Shown: one piece after another, positions 23,288-31,346 of the stretch
Layout: every line of letters starts with the position of its first letter
Position numbering within the stretch: the stretch's first letter is position 1
From: Pseudobdellovibrionaceae bacterium
Lineage (GTDB): Bacteria; Bdellovibrionota; FAC87; UBA2466; JACKAF01
DNA length: 64,000 nucleotides
Assembly (NCBI GenBank): GCA_020635235.1
Contig: JACKAF010000004.1
Span: 124,001 to 188,000 of the forward strand
Reading direction: 5' to 3'
The notes under the pieces: generated by a model
Told to the model about the DNA's origin: nothing
What the model saw: the letters and a program-made list of their open reading frames with translations, nothing else
Database searches by the model: none
Position numbers and translations under genes: made by a program

Positions 23288-25924
23288 TTACGCCGTAAGC
23301 TCAGCGACGCCCTTTCTAGGCCGATTCGCGCTACGGTTGGAGCCCGTCCCCGACTTGTCCCAGGCTCTGCGGACGAAGGCTTCGTCCACGGGCGTCGGGT
23401 GCACCACCGACAAAACGGCAGAATCCGGAGTCAGGAACTTCTGAGCGGCCGCCTGGACAGCCTTTGCCGTTACAGCACGTATCTTCCCGGGGTATTGGAG
23501 GGCGTGGTCGTAGCCAATACCGTAAATTTCATCGAGCCCAAAGAGCATGGCCTGCGCAGAGTTTCTCTGCATGTCCAGTTCAAAGCGCCCTACAAGATAC
23601 TGTTTAGCGCGTTCCAGTTCTTTGGCGCCCAAAGGTTTACTCAGAATCTTGTCTATCTCGTTGCGTATCCCAGTTATCGCGCGTTCCAACTTTTCGGGCG
23701 AGCAACCGATGTAAAACGCGAAGGCGCCGGACTCAATGCTCTCCGAGTTCATGGGTGCCACGGTGTAGGCGAGACTCAGTTTGTCGCGTAACTCCAAAAA
23801 GAGGCGCCCGCCTTGACCCGCTAAGCAGGAAGATAAAACGCGTAGTGCGAAACGCTCTTCATCATTGAAGCGCGCACCGAGGAACCCTATCAGCACGTGA
23901 GATTGAAACAGCGGCTGTTTTTCCGCTGTGACAACTTGGATTTGTTTCGGTCGCTCGACGGGAATCACAGACTTACTTCGTTTGCCAGATTCGGGCAGGT
24001 GCTTGCACATTTCCCGAAGTTCGTCGACCCACTCTTCGTGAGAGAAATCCCCTACGGTGGAAACGACGAGTCTCCCGCGGTGAACATAGTCCCGGTACCA
24101 CGAGGAAAGCGTTTCCCTAGTGAAGCTTTTTACCGTCTCTTCCGTGCCGAGGTGTGAGCGCCCATAAGGGTGATCTCCGTAAAGAGTTTCTAAGAAGTTG
24201 AGTTGGCAAACAGTGCTGGGGTAGTCACGCTGAGAAAGGATTTCTCTGAGAGTCAGCTCCCGTTCGGTGTCGAGCTCGTGTTGCGGGAATGAGGGCTCAA
24301 GCAATACCTCTTCCAACAAGGGCTTCACTCGGTGCCAGTGTTTGGTTAAGAAGTCCACGCTGAGTCCGCACGTGTTTTTGCCAGCAAAAGACGAGATGGA
24401 GGCCCCGAGCGTCTCCAACGTGTGGGCTAGATCCAGAGAACTGTAAGATTTGGTCCCCGAAGTCCACAGCGATTGAAAGAGATTGGAGATTCCTAAATTC
24501 TCCTTTTCCTCCTCGCGGGATCCTCCCCCGAGGAAGATTAAACGCAGCGAGCGTACCGGCAGTTCGGAGCTCCTCTTGGTAATAAAGGTGATGCCGGATT
24601 CTTTTTCACAGGCAACCCCGGTATCGTCTTTGGCCACGAGGTTGATTTTTGGCCGCTGGTAGAGGCCAATGAGCTTCTTCTTGTCGAGCTTGAAGCCTTG
24701 TGGGTGCACTAGCGAAATGACGGGCTTTTCGCTTGTCACGATCTTGAGCGCCGTCTGTAGATCAGCCGCTTTCACGCCCATGATCATGTCTAGGTAGCGT
24801 TTCTCAAACTCCGGATCCCCAAAATGTCGGTGGTAGTAGCCCAGACGTTTGGCGTAACCTTCTACGGTTTGTTTTCCGTAGATTATCTCGGATTCCATCG
24901 CGGTCTTTACGCGGTCCATTTCTTCCGGCTTAACGCCGTCGCGTGCGACTTCTTCCAAGACATCATAGGCCGCTCGTGTGGCGTCATAGAGATTTTCCGG
25001 CGCGGTCGATAAACCGATGGTCGCGACTCCGCAACTGTTTGTGGCGACAAGACCCATGTCGGCGTCCAGGGCGATCCTGTCCGTTTTTACAAGCTTCTGG
25101 TACATCCGGCTGCTTTCTCCTTGCCCGATCGCACTACAAAAGAGATCCAGTGCCGGGATTAGTGAGTCCGAGATCGCCGGGGTTCGGAAACCGATATAGG
25201 AGTGACACTCTTTTATGTCTCGGGAAGCGGTGGCAACCGGTAGAGTAGGGAGTTTAGGCAAATGAAATTTCGTGACAGGTGGTTTGCCTTTGGGCTTTCG
25301 CATCTTGGCCATCTTTTTTTGTGCAAGTTCCAAGACTTTACCCGCGTCCACGTCCCCAACCACAAATAGCGAAACACTTCCGGTGTGGTAGTTTTCCTGG
25401 TGGTACTGGCGTAATGACTTCGCATTGATCTTTGAAACTGTTGAGTCGTAGCCCAGAACTGGTCGACCATAAGGGGTGCCGCTGAAGGCAAGCGACCAAA
25501 GATTCATGAATACAGTTTTGGTCGCCGAATCATGTGCGCGCTTAATTTCTTCGAGAATGACTTCCTTCTCTCGTTCCATTTCCTTGGAATCAAAGGAAGG
25601 GTTTTGAACCGCATCCGTAATAACGTCAAAGCCCTCCCCAAAGTAGCGGCTCGCCAGGGTGGCGTAATAGACGGTTTCCTCGAAAGAGGTGAAAGCGTTG
25701 ACTTCACCGCCACAGCGCTCGATCTCCAGCGCGATTTCACCCACTTTTCGCTTCTTTGTTCCCTTGAAAAGCGCGTGCTCCAAAAAGTGCGAAATACCCG
25801 CCAGCTTGGCTGACTCGTGCGTGCTGCCTCGAGCCACCCACGCCTGGATGCTGACGACCGGGGCGGAAGCATTTTCAACCACAAATAGAGGAATGCCGTT
25901 TTTTAGGGTATATCGTTTCAACAT
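23288..25924 (-). CDS. M16 family zinc peptidase (tandem, two-half form)
   Basis: Protein of 878 residues, an inverzincin-type peptidase. The N-terminal half (about 1-430) carries H46-F-L-E49-H50, the inverted HxxEH zinc motif, followed by GGEVNAFTSFEETVYYA and an EREKEVILEEI segment with the distal glutamate. The C-terminal half (about 440-870) is the inactive partner domain (no HxxEH). There is no clear signal peptide, so it may be cytoplasmic or exported in another way. A good ribosome site (AAAGGG) precedes the start. Its start codon overlaps that of the divergent hemW gene. Confidence 0.93.
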   Translation of the reverse strand: MLKRYTLKNGIPLFVVENASAPVVSIQAWVARGSTHESAKLAGISHFLEHALFKGTKKRKVGEIALEIERCGGEVNAFTSFEETVYYATLASRYFGEGFDVITDAVQNPSFDSKEMEREKEVILEEIKRAHDSATKTVFMNLWSLAFSGTPYGRPVLGYDSTVSKINAKSLRQYHQENYHTGSVSLFVVGDVDAGKVLELAQKKMAKMRKPKGKPPVTKFHLPKLPTLPVATASRDIKECHSYIGFRTPAISDSLIPALDLFCSAIGQGESSRMYQKLVKTDRIALDADMGLVATNSCGVATIGLSTAPENLYDATRAAYDVLEEVARDGVKPEEMDRVKTAMESEIIYGKQTVEGYAKRLGYYHRHFGDPEFEKRYLDMIMGVKAADLQTALKIVTSEKPVISLVHPQGFKLDKKKLIGLYQRPKINLVAKDDTGVACEKESGITFITKRSSELPVRSLRLIFLGGGSREEEKENLGISNLFQSLWTSGTKSYSSLDLAHTLETLGASISSFAGKNTCGLSVDFLTKHWHRVKPLLEEVLLEPSFPQHELDTERELTLREILSQRDYPSTVCQLNFLETLYGDHPYGRSHLGTEETVKSFTRETLSSWYRDYVHRGRLVVSTVGDFSHEEWVDELREMCKHLPESGKRSKSVIPVERPKQIQVVTAEKQPLFQSHVLIGFLGARFNDEERFALRVLSSCLAGQGGRLFLELRDKLSLAYTVAPMNSESIESGAFAFYIGCSPEKLERAITGIRNEIDKILSKPLGAKELERAKQYLVGRFELDMQRNSAQAMLFGLDEIYGIGYDHALQYPGKIRAVTAKAVQAAAQKFLTPDSAVLSVVHPTPVDEAFVRRAWDKSGTGSNRSANRPRKGVAELTA

Positions 25925-27113
25925 GGTGGCCCTTTCTGCAAAGGATCAGTCTAGCCCCCAAAGCCCGAATCTGACAAACGGCTTTGGCCTTTACTTTCAT
26001 ATTCCTTTTTGTGTCCACAAGTGCAGCTATTGCGATTTCTACTCATTTACTCAGTACGCCCGCACCGATTTTGAACCGCTGATCGAGAGGATGCAGTGCG
26101 AACTCGACCAGGCCTACGAGTACTGCACCGCTCGCTGGGGGGCCCTTCCGCCCGTAGGCAGCATATTTGTCGGCGGCGGGACACCCTCGCTCTTACCGCC
26201 TGCTGCCCTGGAGAAGCTTTTTCGCTCGGCGGCTGAGCGCTTTGACTTCACTTCGAGTGTGGAAATTACGATCGAGGCCAATCCGGAAACTGTGGATGAG
26301 CCGTTCGCTGCTGCGTTGGCTAGGACATCGGTCAATCGGGTCAGTCTTGGAGCACAATCTTTCCAGGCGCAGCACCTCGCTACTCTGGAACGCCTCGGCA
26401 GCGCGGAGAGTATCCGCCGGGCCGTTTCCCACCTACGGGAGGCCGGGATTAGGAACTATAATCTGGATCTGATCGCCTCGATACCAGGCCAGTCTACCGA
26501 GGCTTTTTTGGGGGACATCACGGAAGCGCTCAAACTGCAGCCGAGCCACGTGAGTTTTTACACGCTAACCCTCAAGCCGGAGCACCCGCTCGCTTCAGCC
26601 TTGCCCGACCCCGAAACGGCGGCGGACCAGTATGAGGCGGGAGTGCAGTTTCTAAGAACTCAGGGCTTTGAGCAGTACGAAATCTCGAACTTTAGCCTCC
26701 CGGGACGCGTCTGCCGGCACAATTTACTGTACTGGACGGGCGGCGACTTCCTGGGGATTGGCCCTTCTGCTTCCAGTCGGCTTTTTCGAGACGGCCAGTT
26801 TTATCACCGAAAGCAGAAAGCGCATTTTCCAACCTATCTGGAAGCGGATTTTTCGGCGGTGCCCTTTGAGGGAAGCACCCGGCTGCAGACGGTTCTGGAG
26901 GCCGCCTTTCTTGAGCTGCGCACCAATGTGGGGATCGAACTGCCCCTTTTTCGTAAGCGCTATGCGTACGATCTCACAGCGGCCTCCCGCTACGCAGATT
27001 TTCTGGGGGAAGGTCTCTTGGAAATAGACGGATCTCGCCTCCGGCTAAGTGAAAAAGGGCGCCTGCTTGCAGATTCCATTACGAGCGAGCTCGTCGATGA
27101 GGCTCAGATCTAG
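25923..27113 (+). CDS. hemW: HemW-like radical SAM heme chaperone
   Basis: Protein of 396 residues from ATG 25923. The radical SAM cluster motif is C30-x3-C34-x2-C37 in HIPFCVHKCSYCDF. The GGGTPSLL, NPETVD, SLGAQSF and NYNLDLI motifs follow, and a C-terminal HemN-type domain is present. HemW inserts heme into apo-proteins; older annotations call it coproporphyrinogen oxidase. The frame is open back to 25689, but that part is antisense to the M16 gene and unlike protein. ATG 25923 shares two bases with the M16 start codon on the other strand, and no good ribosome site precedes it. Confidence 0.9.
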   Translation: MVALSAKDQSSPQSPNLTNGFGLYFHIPFCVHKCSYCDFYSFTQYARTDFEPLIERMQCELDQAYEYCTARWGALPPVGSIFVGGGTPSLLPPAALEKLFRSAAERFDFTSSVEITIEANPETVDEPFAAALARTSVNRVSLGAQSFQAQHLATLERLGSAESIRRAVSHLREAGIRNYNLDLIASIPGQSTEAFLGDITEALKLQPSHVSFYTLTLKPEHPLASALPDPETAADQYEAGVQFLRTQGFEQYEISNFSLPGRVCRHNLLYWTGGDFLGIGPSASSRLFRDGQFYHRKQKAHFPTYLEADFSAVPFEGSTRLQTVLEAAFLELRTNVGIELPLFRKRYAYDLTAASRYADFLGEGLLEIDGSRLRLSEKGRLLADSITSELVDEAQI

Positions 27114-27550
27114 AACGGGACTTCGTCGTCCATCCCGCTGGGACCGCTGTCCATGGACTGTCCAGCCGGAGCAAAATCACCGGAAGGAGCAAAGTCACCG
27201 GATCCAGCCCGATCTCCCTGGCCACCGAGAAACTGAATGTTCTGGGCGACAATTTCTGTGGTGTAGCGCTTGTTGCCGTCTTTGTCTTGCCAGTCACGTG
27301 TCTGCAAGCGGCCCTCAACAAAGGCCTGGCGGCCCTTGCTCAAATATTGCCCGCAAAGCTCGCCCAATTTGCCCCAAACCACCACGCGGTGCCATTCGGT
27401 GCGTTCCTTTTTCTGGCCTTCCTTGTCCATCCAGCTTTCGTTGGTCGCCAAGTTGAAATTCGCAACGGCGGAACCCCCGCTGGTGTACCGCACTTCCGGA
27501 TCCGCACCGAGTCTTCCGATCAAAATTACCTTATTCACGCCACCAGCCAT
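27110..27550 (-). CDS. ssb: Single-stranded DNA-binding protein
   Basis: Protein of 146 residues. The OB fold (about 1-108) opens with VNKVILIGRLGADPEVRYT. A Gly/Ser/Asp linker follows, and the C-terminal tail MDDEVPF is the acidic tip that recruits replication and repair partners. A strong ribosome site (TAGGAGGT) precedes the ATG. The stop overlaps the convergent hemW stop by four bases. Confidence 0.97.
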   Translation of the reverse strand: MAGGVNKVILIGRLGADPEVRYTSGGSAVANFNLATNESWMDKEGQKKERTEWHRVVVWGKLGELCGQYLSKGRQAFVEGRLQTRDWQDKDGNKRYTTEIVAQNIQFLGGQGDRAGSGDFAPSGDFAPAGQSMDSGPSGMDDEVPF

Positions 27551-27638
27551 AATGACGACCTCCTATGGTTCATGTAGACTCTTTTATTAAGTGGTAACCC
27601 CCTACAGTCAAGGAGAACAGGGGGGCCCGTTTGACTCC

Positions 27639-28148
27639 ATGCGTACGATGTCTACTGCCCCCAAAAAGCGGCGATCCCGAACCCGCCGTACCAGCATTTT
27701 TCTAGGTGAGCGCCACGCCCCGCTTCTCAGCCGGATCATGGCCAAATCCATTGATACAGTCATCGTTACGGCTATGTTTTTTTTGGGAGCTGCAGTCTGG
27801 ACGCCCTTTGGACTCGTGGTCGCCATCTTGTTTGCGGGTGTTCAGGACGGTATGTGGGTAGGGCAGAGCATCGGAAAGCGGATTATCGGGCTTCGGGTGA
27901 TTGAAGACCACCGCGGTCTACCCTGTGGTTTTCGCAACTCGCTGTTACGAAACATTCCCTTTATGTTGGCTATTCCCTTTGCGGGGCTTCCGATCTTGTG
28001 GGCCGTCTTTCTGATTGGAATTGTGCCGATCCTGATTCTGGAGGCCTATCTCGTCGCCTCCCTCGAGTCGGGTACGAGGCTGGGGGACATTCTCGGAAAT
28101 ACGCTGGTCGTAGAATATCTCGACGACGGTATGCACCAATTCAATTAG
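27639..28148 (+). CDS. RDD family membrane protein
   Basis: Protein of about 170 residues. A basic N-terminus (STAPKKRRSRTRR) is followed by three hydrophobic segments (about 35-65, 75-90 and 105-145) in the RDD pattern: RIMAKSIDTVIV at the start, GQSIGKRIIGLRVIED in the middle and an LRNIPF turn. RDD proteins are poorly known; a few are ion antiporters. The frame begins at GTG 27591, but ATG 27639 or 27648 is more likely. None has a well-placed ribosome site. Confidence 0.8.
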   Translation: MRTMSTAPKKRRSRTRRTSIFLGERHAPLLSRIMAKSIDTVIVTAMFFLGAAVWTPFGLVVAILFAGVQDGMWVGQSIGKRIIGLRVIEDHRGLPCGFRNSLLRNIPFMLAIPFAGLPILWAVFLIGIVPILILEAYLVASLESGTRLGDILGNTLVVEYLDDGMHQFN

Positions 28149-28163
28149 GGCGAACCATCGCAT

Positions 28164-28379
28164 TTATTCACAGTACTCTTGCGTTGATCGGATTTGCCCG
28201 TTGACGCACGTGCACGTATTACAACCGTCCGGACATTCCCAGACGGCACCGTGAGCGTGACTGCCAAGAGCGTCGGTGCACGCGCCTGTGGTGGCGGCGC
28301 CCCGAAAGGCCGTCTGCTCCTGCAGATCGGCGCAACCAAGAACTGTAAACAGAATAAACAGTATTAAAAACCGGAACAT
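28164..28379 (-). CDS. Small Cys-rich lipoprotein
   Basis: Protein of 71 residues with a lipoprotein signal ending FTVLGC (lipidated C16). The mature part is tiny and has seven further cysteines, with the core CNTCTCVNG spaced C-N-x-C-x-C-x2-G and an upstream C-P-D-G. This matches the pattern of pacifastin-type peptidase inhibitor modules and similar disulfide-rich knots. No enzyme motif. It probably sits on the periplasmic face of a membrane. The inhibitor idea rests only on cysteine spacing. Confidence 0.65.
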   Translation of the reverse strand: MFRFLILFILFTVLGCADLQEQTAFRGAATTGACTDALGSHAHGAVWECPDGCNTCTCVNGQIRSTQEYCE

Positions 28380-28517
28380 ATTGAAATTTCCTGCAACCCC
28401 GGTGCCAGTAGTTTAGAAAATCGACGCTGTGTATCGCTACGAAAGCATTGAGTTTTGCGACGCGTCCAAAATTGCAGATTGTGAAAAATCGTAGAACTTA
28501 TAGTCGGTGATCTCTTC

Positions 28518-28546
28518 TTAGACGGTTACCGGCCATATGTTATAAT
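28518..28546 (+). promoter_or_regulatory. Promoter of the pilMNOPQ operon
   Basis: TGTTATAAT (28538-28546) is a perfect extended -10 (TG-N-TATAAT). A weak -35-like TTAGAC lies 17 bases upstream (28518-28523). The predicted leader is about 100 bases, with the ribosome site TAGGAGA (28641-28647) before the GTG start of pilM. Confidence 0.6.
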
Positions 28547-28652
28547 AATTATTGGGTATAGCATCTCCACAAAGCTCCACTCTTGGGTCTACTGACCCTA
28601 ATTGGAAGAATCCATAAACAAAAATCATCTACGAAATTCTTAGGAGAAGTTC

Positions 28653-29726
28653 GTGGGGTTCATAAGTTCCATGTTTCAGCGCCGCTTAGTCGGACTGGAC
28701 GTGGGTGTTTCCGGAATAAAGGCTGTTGAGTTGCAAGGCGGAAAACGTCCGCGCTTGCTTGCGTACAATCGCGTGCCATTGCCGTGGGATGCGATACAAC
28801 CTGACGGCGAGATACGGGAACACCACGCAGTTGTTAGTGCTTTGAAAACTCTTTTCGAGAGTTCTTCCTTTACGTCGAAGAAAGTCGCCATTGGTGCATC
28901 GGGAACTTCCATCATTACAAAAAAGATCCAGATGCCCAAGATGACGCAAGAGGAGTTGGGTGCGCAATTGTATTGGGAAGCAGAACAATACATTCCCTTT
29001 CAGCTGGACGATGTAAATCTAGACTTTGCCATTCTGGGAGACGCGGATTCCGCCGACGGCCAGCCGATGATGGACGTTTTGCTAGTCGCTGCAAAGAAGG
29101 ACTACGTTCAAGGGATCGCAGCCGTCGCCAGTGATGCGGGACTCGATCCCGCGGTCGTAGACATACAGCCTTTTGCGTTGGGGAACGTTTTCGAATTCAA
29201 CTACGGCCATTTGCTGAACCTTTCACATGGTGCGGTGAGCGCCATGATAGATTTTGGCGCCGGTACCACCAAGGTTTCGATCGTCGAGGGAGACAAAACC
29301 TCCTTCACCCGCGATCTACGACAATCCGGAACCAGCTGCACCGTACAGATTAGCCAGCAACTTGGAGTTTCCTTGCCGGAAGCTGAAAAAATGAAAATTG
29401 CCTCGGCAACTGAACCGCAGGTGGCACAGATAATCGCCCAACACTGCGAAAGTCTTTCGGAAGAACTTTCGCGTACTTTGGACTTTTATAGCAGCCAAGC
29501 GCCGGATCGCGTGATTCAGGGGATTTACATCTGTGGTGGAGCTTCGCGCACCTTGGGCCTCATTCCCGCGATGGAAGCGCGGTTGAGTGCGCCCATACAC
29601 GTTCTGAATCCCATCCAGAATATTGCAGGTTCCGGAAAAAAGATGAATTCCGAGGCGATAAAAGAGCTCTCGTTTTTAGGTGCGGTCGCGGTGGGACTTT
29701 CGCTACGAACTTTAGGGGATACCTAG
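28653..29726 (+). CDS. pilM: PilM, type IV pilus cytoplasmic assembly ATP-binding protein
   Basis: Protein of 357 residues with the actin-like fold of PilM/FtsA. The N-terminal VGLDVGVSGIKAVEL is the phosphate-1 motif, and SAMIDFGAGTTKVSIV and GIYICGGAS supply the second phosphate and adenosine motifs. PilM forms a cytoplasmic ring that binds the PilN N-terminus. It starts at GTG 28653, six bases after TAGGAGA, and is the first gene of pilMNOPQ. Confidence 0.95.
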   Translation: MGFISSMFQRRLVGLDVGVSGIKAVELQGGKRPRLLAYNRVPLPWDAIQPDGEIREHHAVVSALKTLFESSSFTSKKVAIGASGTSIITKKIQMPKMTQEELGAQLYWEAEQYIPFQLDDVNLDFAILGDADSADGQPMMDVLLVAAKKDYVQGIAAVASDAGLDPAVVDIQPFALGNVFEFNYGHLLNLSHGAVSAMIDFGAGTTKVSIVEGDKTSFTRDLRQSGTSCTVQISQQLGVSLPEAEKMKIASATEPQVAQIIAQHCESLSEELSRTLDFYSSQAPDRVIQGIYICGGASRTLGLIPAMEARLSAPIHVLNPIQNIAGSGKKMNSEAIKELSFLGAVAVGLSLRTLGDT

Positions 29727-29729
29727 CCC

Positions 29730-30374
29730 ATGATTCGGATCGATCTGGGAAAAGACGGACTGCAGAATCTTCGAGGTCGCTCGAAGAACAAGCTATTGCA
29801 GCGGCTTCCGTTACCGAGCAAATTCAAAAGCCGTCTGGTGCTGGATCTCTCTTTCTTTAGCTTGATCGGAATTGCGGTGATCGTTGCCTTCCTGCCCCAG
29901 CCGTTCTTGAAGCAATTCAAGATTGCCGTAACCAAGAATCACCAAAGCAAAATGTCTGAGTTTCAGGCGCAACTCAAGGCCTACGAAAGGGAAATTGCAA
30001 ATCTGACCCCCTTCAAGGCAGAGCTTGCCAGCTACGAGCAGCAAAAAAAGGCAGTGGCGGATCGTTTGGGAATTGTCCAGAACCTGCTCGCGATCCGCAC
30101 CACGCCGGTTTCGGTTTTGGATGCGATTGGGCAGAGCCTTCCCAAAAAGGCATGGCTCGAAGAGATTCGCGTAAAGTTTACCGCTCGTGAACTGACTCTT
30201 AAGGGGCTCGCGTACACGAACGAACAGATTTCGGACTACATGGACAAGTTGGGTGAGTCTGTATACCTCAACGAGGTCAAACTCGTGGAAGTCACCACCC
30301 GGCGCCTAAGCAACAACATCGATGTTCGTAACTTCGAGGTAGGGGCTCGGGCACGCGTAGGCCGCGGCGACTAA
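29730..30374 (+). CDS. pilN: PilN, inner-membrane pilus alignment protein
   Basis: Protein of 214 residues. It has a short cytoplasmic N-terminus (starts MIRIDL; the canonical PilN motif that enters PilM is INLLP-like and is degenerate here), one membrane segment (about 43-65), a coiled coil (about 70-115), and a ferredoxin-like periplasmic domain with LPKKAWLEEIRV. It lies four bases after pilM. Confidence 0.9.
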   Translation: MIRIDLGKDGLQNLRGRSKNKLLQRLPLPSKFKSRLVLDLSFFSLIGIAVIVAFLPQPFLKQFKIAVTKNHQSKMSEFQAQLKAYEREIANLTPFKAELASYEQQKKAVADRLGIVQNLLAIRTTPVSVLDAIGQSLPKKAWLEEIRVKFTARELTLKGLAYTNEQISDYMDKLGESVYLNEVKLVEVTTRRLSNNIDVRNFEVGARARVGRGD

Positions 30375-30375
30375 G

Positions 30376-30939
30376 ATGAAACCTAAATACCAAATTTCTC
30401 TAATCATCATGTTGGTTGGTCTGGGTATTGCCGGCAACCAATTCTATACTTTCAAGACGACAGATATGGTCCAAATGCGCCAAGACGAGCGCAACCTGGA
30501 AGGCCAGATCTCCGTCAAGAAAGCGGAACTTCGAAAGCTGCAGGATTTCGCGGAAAACATCGAAAAAATTAAGCAGGAACTTGCCCAGTTGAATGTGCAG
30601 TTGGAGAGCGCTTTGGAGTACATGCCGCCTACTTTTGATCTTTCCGGTGTCTTGAGAAAGATGACCCTGTTGGCCCAGAACACCGGGGTGCGAGTGAAAA
30701 CGTTTAGACCCGGCGGGGAAGGAAACGGAGAAGCCAGCTTCTATCGTTCGGTTGAAATTCGGTGCGAGATCGAAGGCACTTTTACTCAGACCGTGAGTTT
30801 TCTGGATCAACTCGCTCGCATGAAGCGCATCATCAATATTGAAGAGTTGGATATTAAGACGAACAACGTGGCGGCCAAAGCCGGGGCTATTGAAGCCCGT
30901 ACCGTGGCCACTATCAAGACGTACCGGTTTACGCAATGA
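30376..30939 (+). CDS. pilO: PilO, inner-membrane pilus alignment protein
   Basis: Protein of 187 residues with one N-terminal membrane segment (about 8-25), a coiled coil (about 35-75), and a periplasmic domain with LRKMTLLAQNTGVRVKTFRPG, typical of PilO. It forms heterodimers with PilN. It begins two bases after pilN, and its stop overlaps the pilP start (ATGA). Confidence 0.9.
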   Translation: MKPKYQISLIIMLVGLGIAGNQFYTFKTTDMVQMRQDERNLEGQISVKKAELRKLQDFAENIEKIKQELAQLNVQLESALEYMPPTFDLSGVLRKMTLLAQNTGVRVKTFRPGGEGNGEASFYRSVEIRCEIEGTFTQTVSFLDQLARMKRIINIEELDIKTNNVAAKAGAIEARTVATIKTYRFTQ

Positions 30940-31346
30940 ACTCTCGCATACTCTTATTAATAGCGGCCAGTGCGCTTTTATGGGGGAAGCTGGCGCGTTC
31001 TGCCGAAGAAGGCGCCATCTATTCGCCGGTGGGCAAGCGCGATCCTTTCAAGGAGCCGCTGGTAGTCTCGGGGGATCGCTCGCCGACCGCTTTGCGAACG
31101 ATCGAGCAGTACGGCATCGATCAACTCACCCTGCGGGCCATTTTGCGAGGCGGCGGGGTGCCACGCGCTATGTTTGAGGATCCTCGCGGCTACACGTATA
31201 TCGTCAAACCCGGCGATACGATTGGCCGTGAGCGTGGCCAGATTAGTCGTATCCTCAATACCGACGTCATCATTACTGAACGAACCTTCAACTATCTAGG
31301 AACGGAAAGTCTCTATGAAAGAGTTATTTCGCTACCTCAGGACTAG
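30936..31346 (+). CDS. pilP: PilP, pilus inner-membrane protein linking to the secretin
   Basis: Protein of 136 residues with a signal peptide and no lipobox cysteine at the usual place, unlike classical PilP lipoproteins. The core has the PilP signature KRDPFKEPL, then LTLRAILRGGGVPRAMFEDPRGYTYIVKPGDTIG, a beta-sandwich. PilP connects PilN/PilO to the N0 domain of PilQ. It overlaps the pilQ start by 32 bases. Confidence 0.9.
   Translation: MNSRILLLIAASALLWGKLARSAEEGAIYSPVGKRDPFKEPLVVSGDRSPTALRTIEQYGIDQLTLRAILRGGGVPRAMFEDPRGYTYIVKPGDTIGRERGQISRILNTDVIITERTFNYLGTESLYERVISLPQD

Noticed and set aside
25689..25922. Longer N-terminal extension of hemW
   Set aside because: It is antisense to the M16 gene and lacks radical SAM family similarity; homology begins after ATG 25923.
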